Positions 12,900 to 24,006 of a stretch of 64,000 nt of DNA are shown here, piece by piece. Under the pieces are notes generated by a model. The model was not told the DNA's origin and did not search any database. It was given only the letters and a program-made list of their open reading frames with translations. Source of the DNA: Gonapodya prolifera JEL478 (Eukaryota > Monoblepharomycota > Monoblepharidomycetes > Monoblepharidales > Gonapodyaceae). Each line of letters starts with the position of its first letter. Position 1 is the first letter of the stretch. The position numbers and the translations under genes are program-made. Location of the stretch: contig KQ965738.1 in NCBI GenBank assembly GCA_001574975.1, forward strand, positions 426,277 through 490,276. The letters run 5' to 3'.

Positions 12900-13482
12900 T
12901 TGGTGATCGTGGACTCTAATGAAGTCCAGTTTACAGTCATTAGCTGTTTGGCGCTTTGGCGTAGGAATTTTGAAACGAAAGATTTTTAAGTGCTGCTTTT
13001 AAGTATGACGTTGGACGATTGTTATGTATGACAAGGCGATTTGATGATGGTGTCATTCATTGCATATCAGATTGACATGAAGTTGAATGAGAGAAGCTCA
13101 ACCATTCTTCTGCATCTTCACATATTGCTTCATGCTTGTGCTCGCTCCTGGTACGCGGGTGATCGGGCCAGGCCAGACTGAGGTCGTAGTCTCGGCCCAC
13201 CCTTGACATGAAATTCCGTGGAGCACAATTTAAGGAGAAGAGGCAAGGTAGATTAATTGCAAGTAATACTTTCATAAGATGGTTTCTCGCAGACGATTTC
13301 TTTGCAACACTTCCGAAATGAGCTCAAGTCAGTGGGATGATGCTACGGCCGAGGCGAGGGACTTGGATATCCCCCACTTCCGCTTTTTTCGTTCCGGCCA
13401 TCTTCTTTAGTGGCGTGGAATAAGCGCGCGCACCAAGAAACCACTCGTATCCTGCTGAGTCCGCGGGCAACGGGAACATTAA
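12900..13482. other. Intergenic spacer upstream of the Zn2Cys6 regulator
   Basis: About 580 bp between the F-box gene stop and the regulator start. No open frame or repeat stands out; it presumably holds the 3' UTR of one gene and the promoter of the next. Confidence 0.5.
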
Positions 13483-16400
13483 ATGGATATGAGGGTTCTG
13501 CAATCGGACAGCATTCCAGAAGGAAGCGCGTCGATACGAAGCAGGGACAAAAAATATGTTTCAAAGGCTTGTCTGGCATGCCGTAATGCGAAAACGAAGT
13601 GAGCTATCCTGGATAAACTGTTCGAACGTGGAACGGCCACAAGTCGGCTTATTTCGACGTCCGTCCTCAGATGTGACTCCCGTGAACCCCGGTGCTCGCA
13701 TTGTGAGCTCCGTGACTTCGTGTGCGACTACAGCTGGCAACAGAAACAGCGGGGTCCACCACCAAATCCAAATTCTGGACGCTCGGAACGAAGGGTGAGT
13801 TTCTATGGAGGCTGAAATTATTACTATGAGGAAAGGATTCAGGAACTCTCCGCTCTTGGATCAAGTGGGTGACCAAGAAACTCGGGTGTTGTCGGCTCGA
13901 CGGGGTATTCGAACAGAAGTCATGGGTTGGTTCGTATACTGACATCTTCACTCTCGCTAGCGCCGGCGCATCGAGCGAAATATTCTCCCCAATAGCCTAT
14001 ACCCTCGACCTAATGGCGTTCCGCGAGTCTCACCAGAATCAGATGCTTCGACCAAAAGTTCGAACTCCCGCTCTTCACCTCCGCACGTCCCTCCACCAGC
14101 CAGCGAGAACGCAAGGAGTAATATAGCTCTACCTGATAGTTTCATGGCGCATCCATTGATTTTGGGCGATGCCCGTGTCTGTGCAGTTGATTCACATCCA
14201 AAGGTCTGTCGCAAAGCCGCACTTGACGATAAGACCTATATTCACGTTTCAAACGTATCGTCAGGTCACTTATCATGACTTTGACGTTCCCCACTTGTCA
14301 ACCCCCAGCTACGTCGTACCAGATTACACCACGGTACCGGAACAGCTGCCACATTATTCGACGACGATACCAGTACTGGAGACGCCTATCTGGAGAAGCG
14401 ATCAACGTTTGGAGAGTGGCTTAGGTACTGGTATTGCCGCGGATGTTCTGCGTCAGCTATCATTGCCGCAAAACGCAGCCAGTGCAGCAGTCGCTCACCC
14501 CGACTATGGGAGTCTCGTCACAATTTCTCTCCCTCGGGGCAATATTACTCATGTGGCCGCTGCAGGATATCACTCAGAGACGAACGAGGAGCGGGACCTC
14601 TTGGGGCGCTCTGCATCCGAATTGAGTGCTGTGAATTCAGCTACACCATTGAGTCAATAGTCGTATTAATGATACCCTACCGCGCCGTCTTCCTTGCAGT
14701 ATCAGCTGTCTACACCACAGTCAACGATCCCTTTTCTTGGTGGTATGAGGGGGCAAGCGTTTGGGAACTTCTATTCTCATGGTACAGGTCCGTCCCTCCT
14801 GATTGTGGCTCAATCAAACAACGGAATCACTGGTTTTGGAATTACAGGAACAATCTCCCCTCCTTCGGTGAACGGACTTACTCTCAGCAACCCCAACGTC
14901 CCATATCTCGCGTCAACGCTGGTACCAGTGTCGTCAATTCGGCCAATCCCTTCCTCTGTACCGCGTGCGCTGACCATTTTTGATGATTTACCGCCACTGC
15001 CGAGCTCCGAAATCATGAACGAGATCCTACATAGCACGTTTGAGAACGTGATGGTTGGACACAATCTTTTTGGTACGACCACCGGCTCTCAATAATTCAA
15101 GACGACCTGCATTTTCACCACGATGCTGTTGTCCTTTCCCCGTTTCGCCAGCATTTTTGACCATACACAGACCGTCATTCTGTGCTCGCATAAGATCAGG
15201 GAGCGTCGACCCTCTGTTATTTCTTTGCGTTCTGTGTCTGGGCTGTCGCCAGCACCCCGCGCGTGATATCATCCGGCCGACGTTCTCAAAACGTGTGATA
15301 AGATACCTGGGATGGGTCACCGAGAGCGCGAAGCAGAGTGGAGAGGTACCCATATCAACAATTCAGGCACTGATTTGTTGGACGTACTTTGTGATGGCGG
15401 ATATGGGTCGACTGGCAAGTGGGCAGTCCGTGAGTGCTTGGTCGGAAAAGTGCAGTTGCCTGTGTTGTTTGACGTACACTTCGGATTTAGTGGCAAGAAT
15501 TTATTCTTGCAATATGTAGAAAGATGCGTTTTGACTTGGAAGTGGATCCATTTTCGGACTTAGACTGGATCCAGCGAGAGGAACGCCGCAGAATATGGTG
15601 GTAAGTGAATTTTACAACGTGGCGCTTCAAAGTTTTCCGCAAAAACACCGACCCCGTTAGGTGGTGTTGGTTTTCCGACTCTGTTATTGGTGTGGGTTCC
15701 AAAAGGCAACCACAACTACCAGATATGCACGCTGCGATTCTTTTACCCTGTGCGGAATCGTATTTCAATCTTGACCCTCCTCCTTCAGTCGCACCAGCCA
15801 ACAGCCCAAGCTGGATTGTTCAAGCAGATCCTCCCCTCTTTATGGACAGGCGTAATGGGCCCTTGGAGGAAGTAAAAGACCACGTTTGGCTGTTTCTTAC
15901 AGGACTAGCAAAGCAATGTCGGAGCATTCTGCGAGTCATTGTTGCTGATGAAAAAGAAACAAGAAAACAAGCACTACAGACGCATATCACTGTATCAGCG
16001 ACGTTGATGAATGTGAGCTTTGCCACACTGATTTGCGCTGTGCTCTGTGGTGCTGACCAACAAAGGTCTTCCCCGCTGCTGTCCGCCGCCTGGCGTCTGA
16101 CGATGAGCTTCTCGGTGGAAGCTATGTATACCAGGGGTGGTTTGATAGGGGCCGAGATTTACCCACAAGTGTTGCATATCCCATTGGTGCTATGGCAATC
16201 GCGGTGTACGCAACTTGGATTATACCTATGGGCCCACGGACAAAGAATATGCTTGACGATCTCTCGTGGTGAGAGTATTTTTTTGCCAGTCTTTTTTACA
16301 ATCAGCATGTTCATAATTTTGGTTTCCGTTGGAAAGGGTTGGTAGCGAACATTTCCTTCCTTGCATGGAGCTCGCGAATGCGTGTACCAAACTCATTGAG

Positions 16401-16745
16401 AGGCTCTTAATTGCAGTACCAACATTTCCAATACCAGGAACTGCTGTTCTTTTTTCCATCTTCCAGATTGGAGTTCTTCATCTTTTATGTGTTAAGCAGG
16501 CTCTTGATGCTGCACCAATAACAAAAACATCCACGAATCCAAGCGCGCTTGGGAGAGGTGAAACTATCCAGCGAGGAGTGTTGCTGTCCGAGGTGTTGAA
16601 TAGCGTTGGGACGACTTCATGGACATCAAACCCAAACCTGAATGCCGTTGTGTTGGACTCTCTTGCGAAAGCTGACATCCATGGACGGGTTTTAAAGCTC
16701 CACGCTACGGAAACCAAGGCTGGGGAAGGAATTTGGAGTCTGTGA
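13483..16745 (+). CDS. Zn(2)Cys(6) fungal transcription factor
   Basis: The start is MDMRVLQSDSIPEG at 13483. The zinc cluster reads ACLACRNAKTK, then an intron, then CDSREPRCSHCELRDFVC, giving the C-x2-C-x6-C-x6-C-x2-C-x6-C pattern of Gal4-type DNA-binding domains. A Ser/Pro-rich linker of several exons follows (14160-15090). The fungal-specific regulatory domain appears in the exon from about 15100 (LTIHRPSFCARIRSG, LLFLCVLCLGCRQHPA, PISTIQALICWTYFVMADMG) and about 15525-15602 (DWIQREERRRIWW directly before gtaagt), the signature of that domain. The C-terminal exons run to 16745 (KAGEGIWSL). It acts in the nucleus as a sequence-specific regulator; the target is unknown. Several linker splice sites are uncertain, so the exact protein is not given. 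Confidence 0.72.
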
Positions 16746-17034
16746 GTGAAGTCTGGACATTGTGGCTATCTTGGTGATTTTTGACGTTATCCTTCTCCCA
16801 ATCACGACGAAATGATGCAGGTGGGAAGCAATGCTGGCAGGTGAGCGGCATCTTTTGCCTGTAAACAGCTCTTCTTTACAAATCACGTCGATTTTGGGGT
16901 GAAAAGATGCCGTTCCTGTGTTTGGGGCGTTGGGCGCTTTTGAGGTAACGGAGGGTATTGTTGAGGTAAATCCGGAGGATTATCAGAGTTAATTTTTTTA
17001 TGTCACGGCGTGGTCATCTGTTTGTATCGTATTC

Positions 17035-17290
17035 ATGTCGAATCAGGGTATGAGTTTATTTCTGTCATTCATTCCTAATTACAATAACCGAAATGACTTG
17101 GTTTGGACTTTCAAGCGTATGAGGAGCTCTTTGATCGGCGGACTGCAAGACGAGATGGAGAACGCGGAATTGAATGCCACGCCGTTGCTGCGGGAGTTTC
17201 GGGAAGTTGTCACGGAAATGTTAGTTGAGAATGACGCATGATTGGAACGCTGTGGACTCTAAAAGAAGATAAACACAGTTTCCAGCTCTT
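17035..17290 (+). pseudogene. Relic of the 3' end of the F-box-like gene
   Basis: An open stretch ends DEMENAELNATPLLREFREV before a stop at 17241, matching the end of the gene at 10260-12899 (DEMENAGLDATPLLREFREI) with a WTSE/WTFK region just upstream. Similarity continues into the 3' flank (CTCTAA-GAAG, CAGTTTCCAGCTCTTG versus CAGTTTACAGTCATTAG). No start or F-box accompanies it, so it is a truncated duplicate, not a gene. Confidence 0.75.
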
Positions 17291-17408
17291 GCCGTTCTGC
17301 GTTTTGTGTTGGAACATGGAGCTCGTTAATTCTATAAGATGGGTACATTTGGACGCGAGGTGATTCGATAATTACGGTAATTTCAATTTTCGTTCCCGTA
17401 CGTTAGAC

Positions 17409-19290
17409 TCAATTCATAAATAAAAGCGAAACAGTTATAATAATGTATGCTCTCTTTTGAGATGCGCTCCGATGGGTTGATGGGACAAGTCGGTTTCGCT
17501 TACTGACTGAATGCGAGCCCAAATGCGAAAGACTCGGCTCTTGCCTGAGGGTGGATGGATGAAACGACGGGAGTGATATTGCCAAGGCGAAGGCAGTCAC
17601 TTCAGAGCACATAGGAGAATGGATAAAGGAACTGATGAGTCCAAGAACAAACGGTGCACGAGTGTCAGGCGCTAACGAAACTCACAGAGGAAGAATGCCG
17701 CTCTCGTTGGTATCGAGATTTGTACCGTTGGCCCAGCCGTCCCTAAACAAGTGCAGCAATTGTACAAAGTTGCCCTGAACCAGGCTAATCTCATCCCCGT
17801 GGCTATGGGACGAACATATTAAGATGACCATTCGTTCTCAGATAGCGCAGTGAGAGCTACCTGGCGTTGTAGTCTTCCTTGACGATGAACGGATTTTCTC
17901 CAGTGTACGGAACGATTGATTTGTGACCGAGCCCGAGCGGTCCTGCTGTTCGCAAGAAGAACCTGGACGAAGACACACGATTAACCATACTGACGGCGTT
18001 ATAAAGAGATGGAAAGAAAGACATTTACCAATGCGCCTTCCGCAAGAGCCCAGTTTATAGTTTACGTAATCGAGGCATGACGTGGAGCAAGAAACAGTTT
18101 GTGCTCCCGTCAGATCTATGGGAAACTTCTCCAATCTCACCTCGGCAGTCCTTCCCTCGCTAGACAGCGAAAGTGGCGCAAGGCTTTCGGCGATGGCAGG
18201 GTTACCAATCTGACCTGATGGTGCATCGCGGTCCACAATTGAGGGCAACTGTCGATTCAGTAATGTTGCGCTGCTAGTTTCAGAATTCGATGTCGCTCCA
18301 TTGATTCCATTCGATAGGGCGCTGTCGCGCTTCTTGTCATCTATGCCAGCCACATATTTAATTATGATGAAGAACAATCGACTTGGATGGCATCAGACAA
18401 TACCTGGAGCTCTTCTTCGCAATTTCCATATAAAGACCCCGAAAAACAACAGAGCAACGGCCAATATCGCCGCAACAACCGAGACTGCAATAAGAGCTGG
18501 AGAAATTCCTGAACTATCCGCAGAGTTCGGAGTGGGTGGCGAGGAGGGGCTACTGGGGGCTGCTCCGGGACTCCCTGACCCCATTGTGCTCTGCGATGTG
18601 GGGCTCCCTGTCGACGTACCAGACGACCGAACTAGGGTGGAGACTTGCGCAGTTGTCGTCCTAGTTGTCGTCGTGATAACAGGGCATCCAACTGCGCGAG
18701 GAAGAGTCCCGCACACTGTCGGGTAATTGTTGCTGCATGTGACGACTCCATCCGTGGTCCCCGTTATGGAGCAGGTCTGAAGGTTTGGAGGCAGAATACC
18801 ATCGACATTACCCACCAATCTGTTACCACTCAGCATGAGAGTCTTCAGATTGGTCATTGCCAAAAGGTTCGGAAAATCGTCCGTCAACCGGTTGTTCGTG
18901 AGGCTGAGAGAGGTCAGTCGCGTGAGGTTCGCGATCACCGGAGGTATACGTCCGGTCAAGCGACAATTTGAAAAGTCCAAGACCTCCACGGCATCGAGAG
19001 TCGCGATTGAATCCGGAATCGTCGCCGTGAGGGGGAAAGCGTTGAGCTGGACTTGCCGAACACGATCCGCAGAGCAGAGGATGAACACGTTTTCTGCTAA
19101 TATGATGCTCGTTGCGCCTGGTGCAAGCGTGGCCTGGTATCCGCAACACGATCCAATTGTCCACGGAATAGTGACACCGGATTGAGTGAATAAGCTTTCG
19201 ATGATCCCACAATCGGATTGGGCTGTTTGTGCCATCGCGGACGACACAGCCGCGCTTGGCTGCAAAAACTGGGATGGTCCGTCCGGGAAT
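17409..19290 (-). CDS. LRR-transmembrane-SH3 receptor-like protein
   Basis: The extracellular part (about 19240-18700) holds a capping segment with paired Cys and leucine-rich repeats (VEVLDFSNCRLTGRIPPVI, LTSLSLTNNRLTDDFPNLL, LKTLMLSGNRLVGNV), then a Thr/Ser/Pro stalk. A single membrane segment ALIAVSVVAAILAVALLFF with a basic stop-transfer KLRRR follows at about 18470-18410. After an intron the cytoplasmic part continues (from DDKKRDSAL) and ends with a split SH3 domain: KSIVPYTGENPFIVKEDYNA, then HGDEISLVQGNFVQLLHLF with DGWANGTN and ESGILPLSFIH. The stop is at 17409. The 5' end is unclear: the LRR exon starts at an acceptor (tttttgcag) and the signal-peptide exon was not found; the transposon island begins just upstream. 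Probably a surface receptor coupling to proline-rich partners; the ligand is unknown. Confidence 0.68.
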
Positions 19291-19459
19291 CGAGCTCCGC
19301 CCTTTCTTCTCCCTTCGGCTCTCTTCTCAAAAGCAACCAGAATGGGCGGGGAGTGGTCGACCTTAGCTGCTGTGGTCACCGAGGCCTTGGAGATTCCAAA
19401 ATTTCCTTCACATTCCATGAAACCAACCAGTGATATGCTCAGGTGCATCCAGGCCTGCA

Positions 19460-20600
19460 AACTACTTTGAGTAAAAGGAGATGTTAAGGTGGAACTTTTG
19501 GTGGAAGCATTTGACGTTACCCACAAGACTATCTGTAACTGGTTAACCGCTGAGGAGAACCTTCTGGATGACAAACTGGAAACCAGGCGGAGGAAAATGA
19601 AGTGCACTGAAGATCTGGAGGATAAGATTTGTGATTGGATGTCAATGGATCCAGCAAGACATCAATGTGATGCTGTGACGTGGGTTTCTGAAACGTTTGG
19701 AATCACCTTGACACAGCAGAGCATCAGCAACATCTTGAAGAGGCACAACATCACAAGAAAGAAATTCACTTACATGGTGTTGGAAGCACATGGAAGGGAG
19801 GAGGAGATTGCAATGTTTCAAAGACAAATGTTGAACGTGCATTGAGACACTTGGACAGCCATGGATGAGAGTGGCTTCAAACTTGATGAAGCACCTTGAT
19901 ACAGCTACTCCAATAAGGGACAGCATGCTTGCTTTGAGAAACCCAAGTCAAAGGGCAAGGCACACTATTCGCTCTCCCTGTGCCTTTGTTTCACTCCTGA
20001 TGGTCTGATGCAGAACCAGGGGTTGGAGACTGACACCTTACCTGTGGGAAAGTGGAAAATATGGATGCAGGCACATTGGGACATGTCCCAACACCTGGAA
20101 ATCCCACAGAGATGGAGAGGAAGACAAGAACAGTCCTTGTGGAAGAAGACAAAATCCGCCCACAACCAGACTGTTTTGACACTCCAATACAAATCTCCCT
20201 TTGTTGCATGGTCACTCAAGAAGGGCTATGCAAATGCTGTTGACTTCCAGCACTTTTTACAGGATGGAGTCATTTTGGCCTTGAATCAGTCTACTTCCAT
20301 GGATGGACAATTCTATTTGGTGCTGGATAAAGCTCAGTTCTATAAACCTACCAATGCCTGTGTGGAGAATGGGGTGCTGACAATTGCAGAGGCAGCAGAG
20401 AATGTTGGGGTCAACCTTTGCTTTTACAGCCCCCTACTGTCCCATGCTCAACCCAGTCAAGCATGCCTTTAGTGTTATTAAGCAGAGTTATGTGAGACTG
20501 GCATCTCCAAGGATGGAGGGGGTGTTGGTTGAGGCAGTGAAGGCAGGACTCCAGGTGTTAACACCAGGAAAAGTCAATAATATTTTTTTGCATTGCTTTA
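19460..20600 (+). mobile_element. Decayed Tc1/IS630-type transposase
   Basis: The N-terminal part (about 19489-19845) contains a helix-turn-helix (FDVTHKTICNWLTAEENLLD) and a second winged segment (ITLTQQSISNILKRHNITRK), as in IS630/Tc1 transposases. The catalytic core follows: AMDESGF (first Asp), FYLVLDKAQFYK (second Asp), and CPMLNPVKHAFSVIKQ, where family members normally have a P-x-E/D at the third acidic position; here it is Lys. In-frame stops (after NVH and after DEAP) and a frame change near 20380-20460 show it is dead. I found no clear terminal inverted repeats, so the ends are approximate. It sits just upstream of the LRR receptor gene. Confidence 0.7.
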
Positions 20601-21040
20601 AAAAAAGTCAAATGTTGTATTGTAGTGATTTTGGTGGTGGGAACAAGTCGGCAATTCTCTCCAGTTGTTGGCACATCTTCCAACATATCCATTCAATCAA
20701 CGTTTCAAATCACAAAAACTCAAGTAAGGCAATGCACATTGTCAATCACTTTGGAGAAGCACAATCCCTTGCACTGTGCCTCTCATCCACCCTATTCCGG
20801 CCTGTTCACCATCCATGGCTGTTCTCACACCTTTGGGCTCCCCAATGGAAAACTCAGACAATTGGTGCAAAAAAAACTTGGAGAACATCAAAAAACGCTC
20901 CACTCAGTGCAAAGATGCCAGGCAAGGTGGGTTGAGTGGTTGTTCCACCATTTTAAAAGTGTCAGTGTGATTCACACATTCTCAAACCATACACTGTCCA
21001 TTCAAAACAATTCATACGTACATAATTTTTGCTCCTCAGA

Positions 21041-21450
21041 TTAAGCTCTTTGAGTGTGAGAAGTGCAGTAAAGGCTATGAGCCAAGGAAGTTGCTAGACA
21101 AGCACTTTAATGCAAAGTGAGTGATTGCAGTGATTCAGAACTCTTCTTTTATTTAATACAGGCATATTGCAGACACTCAACAACCTGGGAGGAATTCAAC
21201 TGCAGGGTGTGTGGCAAGAACTATGCACGCAATGACTTCCACAAGGTGTAAGTTTGAATTAACTTGACATGTTCACACTTTCATAACTCTAATTAGCTTA
21301 AATGTGTCACTGCATGGCAGCCACAAAAAGTCCCACAAAGGGATATATTGCAATATATGTGGCAAAAGCCATGCATATGGAACTGATATGGCACAGCACA
21401 AGAAAAAGTGCAAAGTGCATGGAGAAGAGTATTTGATTCTTATTGTTTGA
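21041..21450 (+). pseudogene. Exons of a three-finger C2H2 zinc-finger protein
   Basis: Three adjacent stretches separated by intron-like gaps encode zinc fingers: LFECEKCSKGYEPRKLLDKH (21050-21118), EFNCRVCGKNYARNDFHKVH (about 21190-21325) and IYCNICGKSHAYGTDMAQHK (about 21345-21410), the last ending at a stop near 21450. The C-x2-C-x12-H pattern is clear. They lie in the CpG-poor transposon island, so they may be an accessory DNA-binding module of a transposon or a captured host fragment. No start was found; treated as a relic. Confidence 0.5.
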
Positions 21451-21779
21451 AAATATCCTTCATAAGAAGAAATGGCAGAGATCCAGTGTGCAAGTTTCAT
21501 GGGTCTGTCAAGTCAACCCAAGATGAAGATGATGATCCAAACCTGTTCATTGGATCCATGGAAGGAACATGGAGTGCAAGGGTGTCATCTGCAAAGAATC
21601 TGTTTGTCAAAGATACAGTGCTGAATTTCATTTTGAAATCTTTGGAAGTTGGTACTGTACTGTTGGACAGAGTGGGTATCCTTCTCTCCCCTCCTTTCTC
21701 CTCTATCTTGTGTTGATGCTGTTGTGATAGTGTAAACTGTAAATTGCATGTTACATTAACTTGGTCTAATGTAGTGAGC

Positions 21780-22130
21780 TAACATACAAAAACACAGTTT
21801 CTCAGATGTACTTTCCACCATTCTTCTTGGCATACTTCTGCACCCAGTCCTTTATCCTCTGGTGGGTAAAGAACACCAGTGCAACCTTGTCACAGTTCTT
21901 GCATCCTGTAGCCACCAGGTGAGCATAGTTGGCTGCATTAAAAAGATGATCAATCCTGCTCCAGCATAGAGCAGGACAGCTCTGCTGGACCTGTCGTTCA
22001 TCTCCATCAAAGCAGCCAGAAAGCACTCCATTGCCTTGCAATCACACTTGGGGAAGAACACCAGGAGAAAAGATGCCATTTCCAGAGCATTGCTCACATC
22101 AAAATGGGCATCACATCAGAAGACTTGTGA
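21780..22130 (-). pseudogene. Unrecognised open stretch in transposon island
   Basis: The minus-strand frame ending at 21802 reads CPALCWSRIDHLFNAANYAH and ends KDWVQKYAKKNGGKYI before a stop. It contains a Cys-x2-Cys pair (GCKNCDK). I do not recognise it. It lies between the zinc-finger exons and the foldback element, is CpG-poor like them, and is probably part of a mobile element. Confidence 0.3.
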
Positions 22131-22160
22131 CCAGAGATTGATTGCTTATTGTCATGGCAA

Positions 22161-22884
22161 CAGTGTCACACTGACATCCACTAACGTGGAGTATATAGTG
22201 TAGTATGAGTGTTGGGTATTAGCTACTGTGGCCGCAGGTTTAGATGTGCACACCTGCAGGACGTGCCCTAAGTTTGGCATCACGTTCCTGCAGGTGAGTT
22301 CTATGCACATTACGTCTTGCTATGTACATCTGATCATATATACACATTCCTGCAGTTTACAGGCTTGTGCAGCTCACCTAGGTTGTGTAGCAAACAGCAT
22401 GGAAAGCTCATGTGCTGAGGCCATACATAAGCAGCATCCCAAGTACACCCACTCCTTTCATGAGATCATCCAGTTCTGCTACAGCCTCAGCATACTTGTT
22501 AGGGTAATAAATTTCATAGATGCACTTCCCAAAGCATGCTATCAAGTTAATCACTAACCAGAACATGGAACACTGCTTGTTTCCAGGTGATTCCCCTCCT
22601 GCTGAACTTGTGGCTACCCATAAGCTTTGTCAAGTCCACTGTTGCTACACAACCTAAGTGTGCTGCACAAGCCTGTAAACTGCAGGAACGTGTATGTGTG
22701 ATTCAATATACATAACAAGTCATAATGTGCATGGAATTCACCTGCAGGAACATGATGCCAAAGTTAGGGCATGTCCTGCAGGTGTGCACATCTTAACCCG
22801 CGGCCACAGTAGTGGCACAGCAGCTAATTCCCAACACATATACTACTCTATATATTCCATGATAGGATGTCAGTGTGACAACTG
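22161..22884. mobile_element. Foldback (long inverted repeat) DNA element, 724 bp
   Basis: Two arms of about 245 bp are imperfect reverse complements. The left arm starts CAGTGTCACACTGACATCC (22161) and the right arm ends with GGATGTCAGTGTGACAACTG (to 22884). Inside, GTGTTGGG-ATTAGCT, TGTGGCCGC, GATGTGCACACCTGCAGGAC and GTTTACAGGCTTGTGCAGC are shared between arms. The unique centre spans about 22405-22635 and encodes nothing recognisable. The layout is that of a non-autonomous foldback or MITE-like element. No convincing target-site duplication was seen at the edges. Confidence 0.72.
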
Positions 22885-24006
22885 ACAAGAGGGTCCTTTG
22901 TCCCTGGGGGATCAAGTTCTGTCTGTATGAATGCATAACATGGAATAGGGACTATAATGCTGTCTGCAATATTCTGTTTGTCTACATGTACAAATGGGGA
23001 ACTGGACACTGTCTCCCAGGGTTTTGACCTCCTCCCAAATTGGAGCAGTCATGGTAGACCTCCATGGAAGAATGCAAGTGACTCAAACATAGTGCACAAA
23101 CATTACAAAGACCTTTTACAAGCCACATCTCTTCTCAGCCAACCTACCTGCAATGCTTTTCCATGCTCTTGGTGTTTTCATTGCTCCCTCATCTCAGACT
23201 TGTTTTTGGGTCCCTTACATGCTAACAAACCTCAACATCTCTCTGAAAGCCCAATCACTACTTGGATGCCATGCAAAACAATACATGGAACTGATATGGC
23301 TTGGGGTGGGACAGGTTCTGGGAGTCAGCAGACAGATACATGGACTTTGCAGAGTACGCAGGGGCTGGTTGTGATGTGCAGACACAAAATAGTGCAAAAA
23401 TTGGTGGTGGGCTTTGCCCCTCAAGGGCTCGCCGACATCCTTCACCAAAACTAGTGGTATCACATTTATTGTTTGTATATCCAATCAATCCTCCCCAAAA
23501 GACCTGCCATTTCAGTCTTCTCACGACACCGCTCCATGAATCAATTGAATGTATTAGAGTGGAGACTGTCTTTCCTGAGAAATCTCAACTCCAAGTGCGC
23601 ACATTCGACCCTCACAGGCTCCGCAAACCACTGCAGCCCGCTCACCCTTGTGCATTTGACATGCAGCGAATCGGGTGGGTATGCTCAGCCTGCAGATTTT
23701 GTATAACAAACGTTTTGACTTGATTTCCTCAGCATACATGTCCACTGACGGTATAACCAGCGCAGCACGGAATCAATTCAGCGAAATGAGGAATGGTAGT
23801 GGGATTTACCGGGGATTTGCGGGTGTGGAGGAGTAAGAGGGAATTATTTACTCAGACCCGGGAGTGGGGACCCTGAAACTGACGCCACTTTCATACACTG
23901 ACCTGGTTTTGCGTTTCATATTGGAAAGGTAAACTTTCATTCCAAGAGTACCACCGTCCAGCGGACCTGGCGCCGATCTTATCTGCGTATCCCGCATCCG
24001 AGCGGG
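22885..24006. other. Right part of transposon island and promoter spacer
   Basis: From 22885 to about 23450 the DNA stays CpG-poor and transposon-like, with short open frames on both strands that match nothing I know. From about 23560 CpG becomes common again; this stretch is probably the upstream region of the propeller gene at 24007. Confidence 0.4.

Noticed and set aside
22957-23454. 165-codon plus-strand frame in the transposon island
   Set aside because: Reads as Cys/His/Ser-rich with no motif; CpG-poor mobile DNA often leaves such frames open by chance.
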